Assembly: GCA_964528575.1 (NCBI GenBank)
Contig: CAZGTQ010000160.1
Span: 1 to 25,310 of the forward strand
DNA: 25,310 nt
Origin: CAZGTQ01 sp964528575
GTDB lineage: Bacteria; Planctomycetota; UBA1135; GCA-002686595
Direction of reading: 5' to 3'
In this document: piece after piece, positions 7,489 through 15,200 of the stretch
Position numbering within the stretch: position 1 is the first letter of the stretch
How the letters are laid out: each line of letters begins with the position of its first letter
Position numbers and translations under genes: made by a program
Notes under the pieces: model-generated
Seen by the model: only the letters and a program-made list of their open reading frames with translations
The model's database searches: none
What the model was told of the DNA's origin: nothing

Positions 7489-7884
7489 TCAGCCGGCGGG
7501 TGCCGCCATCTGCGCGAGGACCACGAGGTGTCCGCCGGGCGCGCGCACGACGATCTCGGTCGCGCCGTAGAACGTCGTGCGCCGCGGCACGACGACCTCC
7601 TCGCCGGCGACCGCGCGCTCGAGCGCGTCGATGTCGTCGACCTCGACGAACAGGATGCTGCGGTTCGGCTCGTCGGCGAGCGCGGGGACGTCCTCGCGCA
7701 CGCTGCGCCGCGACTGCAGCATGAGCTCGGTGCCGTCGCGCTCGAGGGCGACGAAGCCGAGCTCGGGTCCCTCGCCGAGCGGCACCTCGATCGTCTTCGC
7801 GTAGCCGAGCTTCGCAATCCAGAACGGGAGCGCGGCCTCGATCGAGTCGACGATCAGCACCGCGGTGATCTTCTTCATCTGCAT
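7489..7884 (-). CDS. VOC-family (glyoxalase/bleomycin-resistance fold) protein
   Basis: The 131-residue protein carries one vicinal-oxygen-chelate domain with two beta-alpha-beta-beta-beta modules: KKITAVLIVDSIEAALPFWI ... GFVALERDGTELMLQS and then RSILFVEVDDIDALERAVAG ... TFYGATEIVVRAPGGHLVVLAQ. The ATG at 7884 is used here; a second ATG at 7878 (MKK) is equally possible. Proteins of this size act as small-molecule binding or resistance proteins or as metal-dependent lyases; I cannot place a full metal triad. An AraC-type regulator gene lies directly upstream on the same strand, with a triple repeat in the 90 bases between them. Confidence 0.85.
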   Translation of the reverse strand: MQMKKITAVLIVDSIEAALPFWIAKLGYAKTIEVPLGEGPELGFVALERDGTELMLQSRRSVREDVPALADEPNRSILFVEVDDIDALERAVAGEEVVVPRRTTFYGATEIVVRAPGGHLVVLAQMAAPAG

Positions 7885-7920
7885 GGCGCGATCCTGTGCC
7901 CGCCGCGGCGGCGCGTCTTG

Positions 7921-7974
7921 AACGAATGGTGCGACTCGAACGAATGGTGTGCATCGATCGAATGGTGTGCACGT
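7921..7974. repeat. Three tandem 18-bp repeats between araC-like and VOC genes
   Basis: The units begin at 7921, 7939 and 7957 and share the core CGAATGGTG; consensus is AWCGAATGGTGYGCAYCG. They fill the gap right up to the AraC stop codon and lie 37-90 bases upstream of the VOC start. AraC-type proteins commonly bind direct repeats of about this spacing, so these are candidate activator sites for the VOC gene. Confidence 0.75.
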
Positions 7975-8733
7975 TCAGGTCGCGCCTGCCGCGCGCCGGA
8001 GGGCGGACGGCGTCCACCCGGTGAGCGCGCGCGCCTCGCGCGTGAGGTGCGCCTGGTCGCTGTAGCCGCGCGCGGCCGCGGCGGCGGCGATCGCGGAGCC
8101 GCGGCGCAGGTCCGCGATCGCGCCCTGCATGCGCAGGATGCGCGCGAGCTGCTTGGGCCCCAGGCCGGTGAGCTCGCGGACGCGGCGCGCGAGAGCGTGG
8201 CGGCCGGCGCCGAGCTCGTCGGACAGAGCGCCGAGCCGGAACGCGCTCGGATCCGCGCGGATCGCCGCGACGCACGCGACGGCGCATCGAGTGGGAGCGC
8301 GTTTGGGCCGCGCGCCGGCGGCGAGGCGCACGAGCAGGGCCCGCTCGAGGTGCGCGACCTGCGCGCCGTGGTCCGCCGCGGCCGCGATCGCGTCCTCGAG
8401 GCGCGCGGCTTCGGGCCACAGCTCGGCGAGCGGGAGCCGCCCGTCCGTCCACTCGCACAGCGGCGCATCGACGAACGGCCATGCGCCGCCGGGCCGGAAG
8501 CGGACCGCCGTGAAGTGCGCCGTCGTGGCGCAGATGTGCTCGCGAGGGCGCGTCATCGCCCCGATCAAGAGCCCGCGGCTGCCCGCGCCGGTCGTCTCGA
8601 AGAGCACGTCGACGCAGCCGTCCGGCAGCACCCGGTGGGTGGCGCCCGGGCGGCTCGTGCTCACCCACGAGCACTCGACGAAGGGCCGCAGCGCGGGGTG
8701 GGGCACGATCTCGCGGTACGGGGTGGCGCGCAT
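7975..8733 (-). CDS. AraC-family transcriptional regulator
   Basis: The 252-residue protein has the two-helix-turn-helix AraC DNA-binding domain in its C-terminal half: FRLGALSDELGAGRHALARR is the first, ELTGLGPKQLARILRMQGA the connecting helix, and AIAAAAAARGYSDQAHLTRE followed by ALTGWTPSALRR the second. The N-terminal half (RPFVECSWVSTSRPG, RVLPDGCVDVLFE, HFTAVRFRPGGAWPF) is the effector domain seen in a widespread AraC subfamily that starts with PHPALRPFVEC-like sequence. The ATG at 8733 has no clear Shine-Dalgarno sequence. The VOC gene follows 90 bases downstream and is the likely target. Confidence 0.9.
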   Translation of the reverse strand: MRATPYREIVPHPALRPFVECSWVSTSRPGATHRVLPDGCVDVLFETTGAGSRGLLIGAMTRPREHICATTAHFTAVRFRPGGAWPFVDAPLCEWTDGRLPLAELWPEAARLEDAIAAAADHGAQVAHLERALLVRLAAGARPKRAPTRCAVACVAAIRADPSAFRLGALSDELGAGRHALARRVRELTGLGPKQLARILRMQGAIADLRRGSAIAAAAAARGYSDQAHLTREARALTGWTPSALRRAAGAT

Positions 8734-9132
8734 CGGCGGCCGGCCGATCGTAGTTCGTCAGCGGACGAGCGAGAAAGAGCGCGAAAGAAACCGGGCGAGC
8801 GGCGCAACCCCGCGCGCCGCGGCGCGGTCGACCCGGGTGGGCGGGGGAGGCGGTGGATCACGGGCGGGCGGGTGCCGACGGGTGGGTGAGCGGGGCCGGG
8901 TTCAGCGGCCGTCGGCGCGTGTCGGCGCGTGTCGGCGCGTCTGGGCGGCGTCTGGGCGGCGTCTGGGCGGCGGCGGGGCGGCGCCGGGGCGGCGCCGGGT
9001 GCGGCGTCCACGCCGATTCCTTACACGGGCGGGCAGGGGGAGCTGCGGGGCTTGCTGGCGTATCCTGGGCTCTTCGCCGGGCGGCGCTGCGCCCGGCTCC
9101 CGCACCCTTCTCCACGTCCACGGAGAGAGCCG
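8734..9132. other. 399-bp intergenic region between araC-like gene and selenoprotein gene
   Basis: No gene is supported here. It holds the tandem repeats at 8911-8999 and, in the leader of the selenoprotein gene, an 8-bp hairpin (9076-9083 with 9090-9097, loop GCGCTG). GGAGAG at 9121-9126 lies 6 bases before the ATG at 9133 and is the ribosome binding site. TATCCT at 9061-9066 is a weak candidate -10 box. Confidence 0.5.
8911..8999. repeat. Tandem G-rich repeats: 3 x 10 bp then 5 x 11 bp
   Basis: GTCGGCGCGT occurs three times without a break (8911-8940). It passes directly into five 11-base units starting at 8941, 8952, 8963, 8974 and 8985: three CTGGGCGGCGK units, then two CGGGGCGGCGC units. 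The block is a simple-sequence tract likely to vary in copy number by slippage. It lies 133 bases upstream of the selenoprotein start. Confidence 0.85.
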
Positions 9133-12100
9133 ATGCACGCGTTGCTCCTCTCGCTGCTGATCCTGGCCGGTCCCGCGCCCGCGGCCGCGCCCGTCCCCGC
9201 TTCCGCGGCGGCGCGCGCGGTCGACCTCGCGGCGCTCCGCGCCGAGTACGCCGACGCGCTCGCCCGCTGGGAGCGCGCGGGCGCCGACCGGCGCACGCAC
9301 CCCGCGATCGAGCTCCTGCCGCGGTTCGAGGCCGCGGGCGAGACCGAGCCCGAGGCGCTGCTGTGGGTGCTCGACCACCTGCGCGAGGCGCGACTGTCCG
9401 CGTCGCGCCGGCGCGCGAAGGCCGGCGAGATCTTCTCGCGGCTGCTCGCGCCCGAAGTCGGCGCCGGCCTGCGCGTCGATGCGCTGCTGAAGCTCGGCGA
9501 GCTGGCGCGCTCGGTCGACGCGGACGAGGCGCCGGGCTGGCTCGCGCCGCTCGCGGACGACCCGGACGCGGAGGTGCGCGCCGCGGTCCTCTACGCGCGG
9601 GCGGAGCTCGTCGGCGACGGCGGGCGCTCGCGCGACGAGGAGCGGCTGGCCGAGGCGGCGGCGCTGCTCGACCGCCTGCTCGCCGAGCACGCCGGCACGC
9701 GCGGGGCGCGCGCGGCGGGCGCGGCGCGCTTCTCGCTGCTGCGCAACGAGATCGCGCGCGCCCAGCAGGACTACTACCGCGAGCTGCGCGCCGAGGGGCG
9801 CGAGCTCGACGAGGCCGCGCTGGGCGGCGACCCGGCGCGCGCGGCGTGGAAGCAGGTCGAGGCGCTCGCGCAGGCGGGCGTCGCCGACGCGCTGCTCTAC
9901 CAGGTGCAGCACGCGCAGTACTCGGGCGCCGAGGACGTCGACGCGCTGCGTTCGCGCATCGTGGCGCGCCTCGTCGAGGAGCACGCCGGCGACGCGGCCG
10001 CGATCGGCCTCGCGCGCGAGCTGCCGAACCTGCACAAGCAGGGCGCGCTGGACGGCGCGGCGCTCGCCGAGAAGCTGCTCGAGCGCTCGCCGAGCCGCGA
10101 CGTGCGCGCCGAGGCGCTCGTCGCGCTCGTGCAGCTCCGCTTCGAGACCGCGCGGACGGACGAGGAGCTCGCCGCGGCCCACGCGCTCGTCGCGCGCCTG
10201 CGCGCGGAGTTCGTGGGCCACGCCGCGATCGGCCGCGCCGAGGAGCTCGTCGCGGCGGCGCAGCTCGCGCCGGGCAAGCCCGCGCCCGATTTCCGGGCGA
10301 CCGACGTCGACGGCGTCGAGCTCGCGCTCTCCGACTATCGCGGCAAGGTCGTCCTGCTCGACTTCTGGGGCTTCTGGTGACCGCCCTGCGTGGGGATGCT
10401 TCCCCACGAGAAGGAGCTCGTGGAGCGCCTGAAGAACGAACCGTTCGCCCTGCTCGGCGTCAACACCGACAGGGACAAGGACGAGTACCGCGAGAAGGCC
10501 GCGAAGTACGGCGTCACGTGGCGCTCGGTGTGGACCGGCGGCGGGGGACCGATCCCCGAGCTGTACGCGGTCGAGGGCTACCCGACGCTGTATCTGATCG
10601 ATCACGAGGGCGTGATCCGCGAGAAGTGGGTCGGCAATCCCGGCGCGGCGACGATCGACCGGCGCGTCGCGCAGTTGGTCTCGGCCGCGAAGCGCGCGCT
10701 CGCGGAGAAGGAGCACGCCGAGCGCGGCGCCGGCGGCGCGGGCGACGGCGGCTCCGGCGGGCCGGGCGGTCCGACGAGCGACGTCGACGCGCTCGACGCG
10801 CTGGACGGGGAGTTCCAGCAGGCCCAAGACGCCTGGCGGACGACGCCTTCGGCCGAGCGCGGAGCGCACCCCGCGCGCGCGTTCTACGAACGCTACCGCG
10901 CGCTGGCCGACGCCGGCGAGGGGCGCGCGATGCTGTGGATCGCGACGTGGGCGCAGGACGCGCTCGACGACGCGGCGGTCGCGGAGGCGAAGCGGCGGTG
11001 GTTCGGGCGGCTGGTCGAGGAGCACGCCGGCGCCCCGTGGTTCGGCGAGCGCGCGGGCGTGTTCCGCTCGCAGGCGCGCTACGTCGGCGAGGACGAGGTC
11101 GCGTCCCTGCTGCGGCGCTGGCTCGAGCAGGGCCCGCACGAGTCGGCCGTGCCGACGGTGCTGCACGCGCTCGGCTCGCTGCTCTTCGCCAGCGACGACG
11201 AGGCGACGCGCGCCGACGGGCGCGCGGTGCTCGGGCGGCTGATCGAGCAGTACCCCGAGCACGACCTCGCGTCGCGCGCGCAGGGCGCGCTCTTCCGCGC
11301 CGACCGACTGCAGGTCGGGATGGTCGTCCCCGACTTCACGACCGAGGACGTCGACGGTGTCGAGCTCCGGTTCTCCGACTACCGCGGCAAGGTCGTCCTG
11401 CTCGACTTCTGGGGCTTCTGGTGACCGCCCTGCGTGGGGATGATCCCCCACGAACGGGAGCTCGTGGAGCGCCTGAAGGACGAGCCGTTCGCGCTGCTCG
11501 GCATCAACACCGACTCGGACAAGGAGGAGTACTTCCGCAAGGCCGAGGAGCTGGGCGTCACGTGGCGCTCGTCGTGGCAGGGATCGACGCGAGGGCCGAT
11601 CCCGACGCAGTGGGGGATCACGGGCTACCCGACGCTGTTCCTGATCGACCACGAGGGCGTGATCGTCGAGAACCGCGGTGCGTTCCTGCGCAACGAGGAG
11701 TGGCTCGACGCGAAGATCGACGAGCTCGTCGCGGAGGCGCGACGGGACGCGCGCGGCGAGGGCGACGGCTCGGAGTCCGACGCCGAGCCCGAAGAGACGT
11801 TCGAAGAGACGTTCGAGGAGCTGGAGGCCGAGTACGAGAAGGCCCACGGCGCTTGGATGAAGGAGGTGGTCGCGGCGTCGCGCGCCGACGACGACGAGGC
11901 GCTGGGGGCGCTGTTCGAGAAGAACCCCGCGCAGCTCTTCCTGCCGCGTTTCCGACGGCTCGCGGACGCCGGCGACGTCGAGGCGATGCGCTGGATCGTG
12001 ACGGAGGCGCACCCGGGTCCCGGGCTCCCGAACGAGGAGCTCAGTCGCCTCAAGGTCTCGTACTACGAGCGCTTGATCGACGAGCACGCCCTTCAGGCCT

Positions 12101-12816
12101 GGATCGAGCGCGTCGCGATCGCGCTGCAGCGGGACGTCTGGCTGCTCGGCGAGGAGCAGGTGATCGCGCTCCTGCGGCGACTCCTCGCGCGCGAGGAGCT
12201 GCACCCGCAAGCGCGGCCCGCGGCGATGGGGGCGCTCGGGATGACGCTCTCCGACGCGCAGAGCGACGAGCAGCGCGAGGAGGGGCTCGCCCTGCTCCGC
12301 CGCCTGGTCGAGAGCTACCCCGACTCCGAGCCCGCCGCCCGCGCCAACGGGCGCATCTTCCGCGTCGAGCGGCTCCAGGTCGGGATGGTCGTGCCCGACT
12401 TCGAGACGACCGACGTCGACGGCGTGCCGTTCGAGCTGTCCGACTACCGCGGCAAGGTGGTGTTGCTCGACTTCTGGGGCTTCTGGTGAGGCCCGTGCGT
12501 GGGGATGATCCCCCACGAAAAGGCGCTCGTGGAGCGCCTCGCGGACGAGCCGTTCGCGCTCGTCGGCATCAACACCGACATGGACAAGGAATCGTACCTG
12601 CGCAAGGCGCAGGAGCACGGCGTCACGTGGCGCTCCTCGTGGCAGGGCTCGATGGCCGGGCCGATCCCGACGCAATGGGGGGTCGAGGGTTACCCGACGC
12701 TGTACCTGATCGACCACGCGGGCGTGATCCGCGAGGAGTGGGTCGGCGGCCCGTCGGCGGAGGTGCTCGACCGGCGCATCGACGAGCTCGTCGCGCGCGC
12801 GAAGGCCGCGCGTTGA
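9133..12816 (+). CDS. Exported triple-selenocysteine TlpA-repeat protein (thioredoxin-like selenoprotein)
   Basis: This is one 1227-residue reading frame with in-frame TGA codons at 10378, 11422 and 12487 (residues 416, 764, 1119) and a real TGA stop at 12814. It starts at the ATG at 9133 after GGAGAG and opens with a signal peptide (MHALLLSLLILAGPAPAAA). Three units follow, each an alpha-helical domain of about 200-350 residues and a TlpA/ResA-like thioredoxin domain (about 378-517, 726-870, 1081-1227). Each thioredoxin domain has PDF near its start, DYRGKVVLLDFWGFW, the redox motif, and the cis-Pro segment GYPTL(Y/F)LIDH. The motifs read UPPC, UPPC and UGPC, where TlpA proteins have CxxC. 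The resolving cysteines are 419, 767 and 1122. Each TGA has a SECIS-like hairpin 8 bases downstream. Linkers are Gly-rich before unit 2 and Glu-rich before unit 3. The protein is expected to be a periplasmic thiol-disulfide or selenol-based reductase; partner unknown. Conventional annotation would split it into four fragments. Confidence 0.94.
10378..10408 (+). promoter_or_regulatory. Selenocysteine codon 1 with bacterial SECIS hairpin
   Basis: TGA (10378-10380) is followed by an 8-base gap and a perfect 7-bp stem, CGTGGGG (10389-10395) with CCCCACG (10402-10408), around the loop ATGCTT. Spacing from TGA to the apical loop (15 bases) fits SelB-dependent bacterial SECIS elements. The hairpin is translated as part of VGMLPHE. 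Confidence 0.88.
11422..11452 (+). promoter_or_regulatory. Selenocysteine codon 2 with bacterial SECIS hairpin
   Basis: TGA (11422-11424) is followed after 8 bases by stem CGTGGGG (11433-11439) with CCCCACG (11446-11452) and loop ATGATC. The stem is identical to those at sites 1 and 3, and the context before TGA (GGGGCTTCTGG) is identical at all three sites. Confidence 0.88.
12487..12517 (+). promoter_or_regulatory. Selenocysteine codon 3 with bacterial SECIS hairpin
   Basis: TGA (12487-12489) is followed after 8 bases by stem CGTGGGG (12498-12504) with CCCCACG (12511-12517) and loop ATGATC. Here the bases between TGA and the stem encode Gly-Pro-Cys, giving UGPC, in contrast to UPPC at sites 1 and 2. 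Confidence 0.88.
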
Positions 12817-12873
12817 CCGATTTCCCGCTCTTCGCTGTTCCGGGCCGCGGCGGTTCCTTGTAGACCACTGCCC

Positions 12874-14223
12874 ATGTCCAAGGGCAAGACGGATTTCATG
12901 GACACGATCGTGTCGCTGTGCAAGCGGCGCGGGTTCGTGTTCCAGGCCTCCGAGATCTACGGGGGCATCGGCAACACCTACGACTACGGGCCGCTGGGCG
13001 TCGAGCTCAAGCGCCGCATCAAGGACGCGTGGTGGGGCCGCATGGTCACCGAGCGCGCCGACGTCGTCGGGCTCGACTCGGCGGTGATCCAGCACCCGCG
13101 CGTGTGGGAGGTCTCGGGTCACGTGTCGAACTTCACGGACCCGATGGTCGACTGCAAGAAGTGCAAGGGGCGCTTCCGCGCCGACCACCTGGCCGAGCTG
13201 TCCTGCCCCGAGAAGCCGTCGAAGCGCCCGGGCGAATGCGGCGGCGAGCTCACGGAGCCGCGCTCGTTCAACCTGATGTTCAAGACGAACGTCGGACCCG
13301 TCGAGGGCGCGGGCTCGGTCGCGTACCTGCGGCCCGAGACGGCGCAGGGCATCTTCCTGAACTTCCGCAACGTGATGGACGCGGCGCGGCTCAAGCCGCC
13401 GTTCGGCATCGCGCAGATCGGCAAGTCGTTCCGCAACGAGATCACGCCCGGCAACTTCGTCTTCCGCACCCGCGAGTTCGAGCAGGCGGAGATGGAGTAC
13501 TTCGTGCCGCCCGAGGAGGGGCGGACGTGGTACGAGCACTGGTGCAAGGAGCGCTTCGCGTGGTACGTCGAGCTCGGCATCCGCCCGGAGAAGCTGCGCA
13601 TGCGCGAGCACGGCTCCGAGGAGCTCGCTCACTACGCCGAGGCGACGTCGGACATCGAGTACGAGTATCCGTTCGGCTGGGGCGAGCTCGAGGGCATCGC
13701 GTACCGCACCGACTTCGACCTCGCGCGCCACTCCGAGGGCTCGGGCACCGACCTCTCGTACTTCGACCCGCAGACGAAGGAGCGCTACCGGCCGCACGTG
13801 ATCGAGCCGGCCGGCGGCATCGACCGCATGGCGCTCACGGCGCTGATCGACGCCTACGAGGAGCAGGAGCTCGAGAAGGACACGCGCGTCGTGCTCCACT
13901 TCCATCCGCGCATCGCGCCGATCACGGTCGGCGTGTTCCCGCTCGTCAAGAAGGACGGGATGCCGGAGAAGGCGCAGGAGCTCGAGGCGGAGCTCCGCCG
14001 CTCCCGCTTCGCGACGTTCTACGACGAGAAAGCGGCGATCGGCCGCCGCTACCGTCGCCAGGACGAGGTCGGGACGCCGTACTGCGTGACGATCGACGGC
14101 GACACGCTCGCCGAGGACGTCGTCACGATCCGCGACCGCGACTCGATGCAGCAGGAGCGCGTCGCCTTCCGCGAAGTGCGCGCCTGGATCGAGAACGCCG
14201 TCGCGACTTGGAAGCGCGCTTAG
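12874..14223 (+). CDS. glyS: Glycyl-tRNA synthetase, homodimeric (alpha2) type
   Basis: The 449-residue class II synthetase charges tRNA-Gly. It has GFVFQASEIYGGIGNTYDYGP at the N-terminus, motif 1 around VWEVSGHVSNFTDPMVDC, YLRPETAQGIFLNFRNV, motif 2 SFRNEITPGNFVFRTREFEQAEMEYF, and motif 3 HVIEPAGGIDRMALTALIDA followed by the anticodon-binding domain (APITVGVFPLVKKDG ... GRRYRRQDEVGTPYCVTID). A zinc knuckle is likely from Cys94, Cys97, Cys111 and Cys122. This is the alpha2 class also found in archaea, eukaryotes and many bacteria. The ATG at 12874, 57 bases after the selenoprotein stop, has no Shine-Dalgarno sequence; TAGACC at 12861-12866 could be the -10 box of a leaderless message. A strong hairpin follows the stop. 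Confidence 0.96.
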   Translation: MSKGKTDFMDTIVSLCKRRGFVFQASEIYGGIGNTYDYGPLGVELKRRIKDAWWGRMVTERADVVGLDSAVIQHPRVWEVSGHVSNFTDPMVDCKKCKGRFRADHLAELSCPEKPSKRPGECGGELTEPRSFNLMFKTNVGPVEGAGSVAYLRPETAQGIFLNFRNVMDAARLKPPFGIAQIGKSFRNEITPGNFVFRTREFEQAEMEYFVPPEEGRTWYEHWCKERFAWYVELGIRPEKLRMREHGSEELAHYAEATSDIEYEYPFGWGELEGIAYRTDFDLARHSEGSGTDLSYFDPQTKERYRPHVIEPAGGIDRMALTALIDAYEEQELEKDTRVVLHFHPRIAPITVGVFPLVKKDGMPEKAQELEAELRRSRFATFYDEKAAIGRRYRRQDEVGTPYCVTIDGDTLAEDVVTIRDRDSMQQERVAFREVRAWIENAVATWKRA

Positions 14224-14227
14224 GTGC

Positions 14228-14263
14228 CGCACGCCTTGCTGCGGAGCGGCAGCAAGGTGTGCG
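14228..14263 (+). terminator. Hairpin terminator after glyS
   Basis: A 15-bp stem (14228-14242 with 14249-14263, one G-T pair) closes a 6-base loop, 5 bases after the glyS stop. It lies between convergent genes and probably serves both. Its flanks AGGTGCCGCAC (14222-14232) and CAAGGTGTGCGA (14253-14264) recur at 15-25 and 54-65, suggesting a shared intergenic repeat. Confidence 0.75.
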
Positions 14264-14275
14264 AGCTCTCTCGTC

Positions 14276-15181
14276 CTACGGCCGCGGCGCCCGCGCGCGC
14301 GACGTGAAGTCGATCGTCGGGTGTCCGTCCTGGATGCACGCCTCGAGGTCGGGGATCGCGAGCTGTTGGCAGCGCGGACAGACGAACTCGAGGGTCGAGC
14401 CGGAGTCGATCCACGCCGCAACGTTGGCGACGTACGGCGTAGTGACCGTGCCGCGCGCGTCGTCGCGGCGTTGGATCGCGAGGATGCCGAACTTGTAGGC
14501 CTCCGGCTCGTTCACGCTCCGCAGGAACTCGTGGACGAGCAGGTACACCCAGGGCCGTCGGTCCTCGGGTACGTTCACGTCGGCGAGGAGCTTGCGGCAC
14601 TCGTCGAGCCGCGTGAGCTGCGGCGACAGGCGCAGCGCCTCGGCGACCTTGCCGAAGAAGCCCAGCCGGCCCAGCGCGATCATGTTGTTGATCTGCAGGT
14701 TCGTCTGCGCCTTCTCGAGGCCGAGGTCCTCGAGCGCGGGCGGCAGGAGCCGCTGTCCGTCGACCTCCGTCGGCTCGCCGTTCGCCGGTTGCGCCCAGCC
14801 CAGCGCCCGGTTGCCGTGGTAGACCGAGGCGACCATGTGCGCGACCTCCGACGGCCGCCGGCCGCCGGCCTGCGTGCTACCGATCCCGCTCGGACCCGTC
14901 GACGTCTCCGTCAGGAACGCGCTGCCGAGGGACGCGTCGACGTGGGTCTGCGCGAGGCAGTACTGCGCGAAGAACCGCTGCAGGTCGAAGGCGCCGTCGC
15001 TGCGCACCTCGTCGACGAGACGCTCGAAGCCGCCGGCCGCCGCCTCGAGCTCGCCCGCGCTCTTCTGCTCGTACGCCGCGTTCAAGCGCTCGTACTTGTC
15101 GGTGTAGGGATTCGTGCTGCTGCAGGCGGCGAGCGCCGCCGAGAGGCAGGCGACCGCGAGCGTGAGTTTGCTGTCGAGCAT
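14276..15181 (-). CDS. Putative lipoprotein with helical repeats and C-terminal Cys pair
   Basis: The protein has 301 residues. The ATG at 15181 is chosen because it opens a proper lipoprotein signal (MLDSKLTLAVACLSAALAAC) with lipobox LAAC and Cys20 as lipid site; an ATG at 15211 would add a cytosolic-looking extension and overlap the upstream stop. The body (ERLNAAYEQKSAGELEAAAGGFERLVDE, FFAQYCLAQTHVDASLG) is helical and TPR-like in character, but I cannot assign the repeat. Near the end, FVCPRCQQLAIPDLEACIQDGHP carries a CxxC and a later Cys/His, perhaps half of a zinc ribbon, unusual for an exported lipoprotein. It lies 19 bases after the preceding lipoprotein gene and is the last gene of the kinase operon. 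Function unknown. Confidence 0.8.
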   Translation of the reverse strand: MLDSKLTLAVACLSAALAACSSTNPYTDKYERLNAAYEQKSAGELEAAAGGFERLVDEVRSDGAFDLQRFFAQYCLAQTHVDASLGSAFLTETSTGPSGIGSTQAGGRRPSEVAHMVASVYHGNRALGWAQPANGEPTEVDGQRLLPPALEDLGLEKAQTNLQINNMIALGRLGFFGKVAEALRLSPQLTRLDECRKLLADVNVPEDRRPWVYLLVHEFLRSVNEPEAYKFGILAIQRRDDARGTVTTPYVANVAAWIDSGSTLEFVCPRCQQLAIPDLEACIQDGHPTIDFTSRARAPRP

Positions 15182-15200
15182 GGCCTGGATGTCTCGCTCC

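Noticed and set aside
7921..7974. Short protein repeats (HHSI/HHSF) encoded by the 18-bp units on the minus strand
   Set aside because: The open frame there lacks a ribosome binding site and conserved domain, and overlaps the AraC gene in another frame; the repeats fit DNA-binding sites better.
10378..12489. Reading TGA as tryptophan or another fixed amino acid, or as pseudogene stops
   Set aside because: Many genes here end in TGA and Trp is encoded by TGG everywhere, so no code change is likely. All three TGAs fall on the same catalytic position with SECIS-like hairpins and an intact frame on both sides, which random nonsense mutation would not produce.
12814..12816. A fourth selenocysteine at the last TGA of the selenoprotein gene
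   Set aside because: It follows the end of the third thioredoxin domain, is not in a CxxC context and has no hairpin after it, so it is the true stop.
8902..14421. An 1839-residue open frame on the minus strand covering the selenoprotein and glyS
   Set aside because: It is the antisense shadow of GC-rich coding sequence: the translation is Arg/Val/Leu/Glu-rich low-complexity with no domain, and the plus strand has clear TlpA and glycyl-tRNA synthetase motifs.
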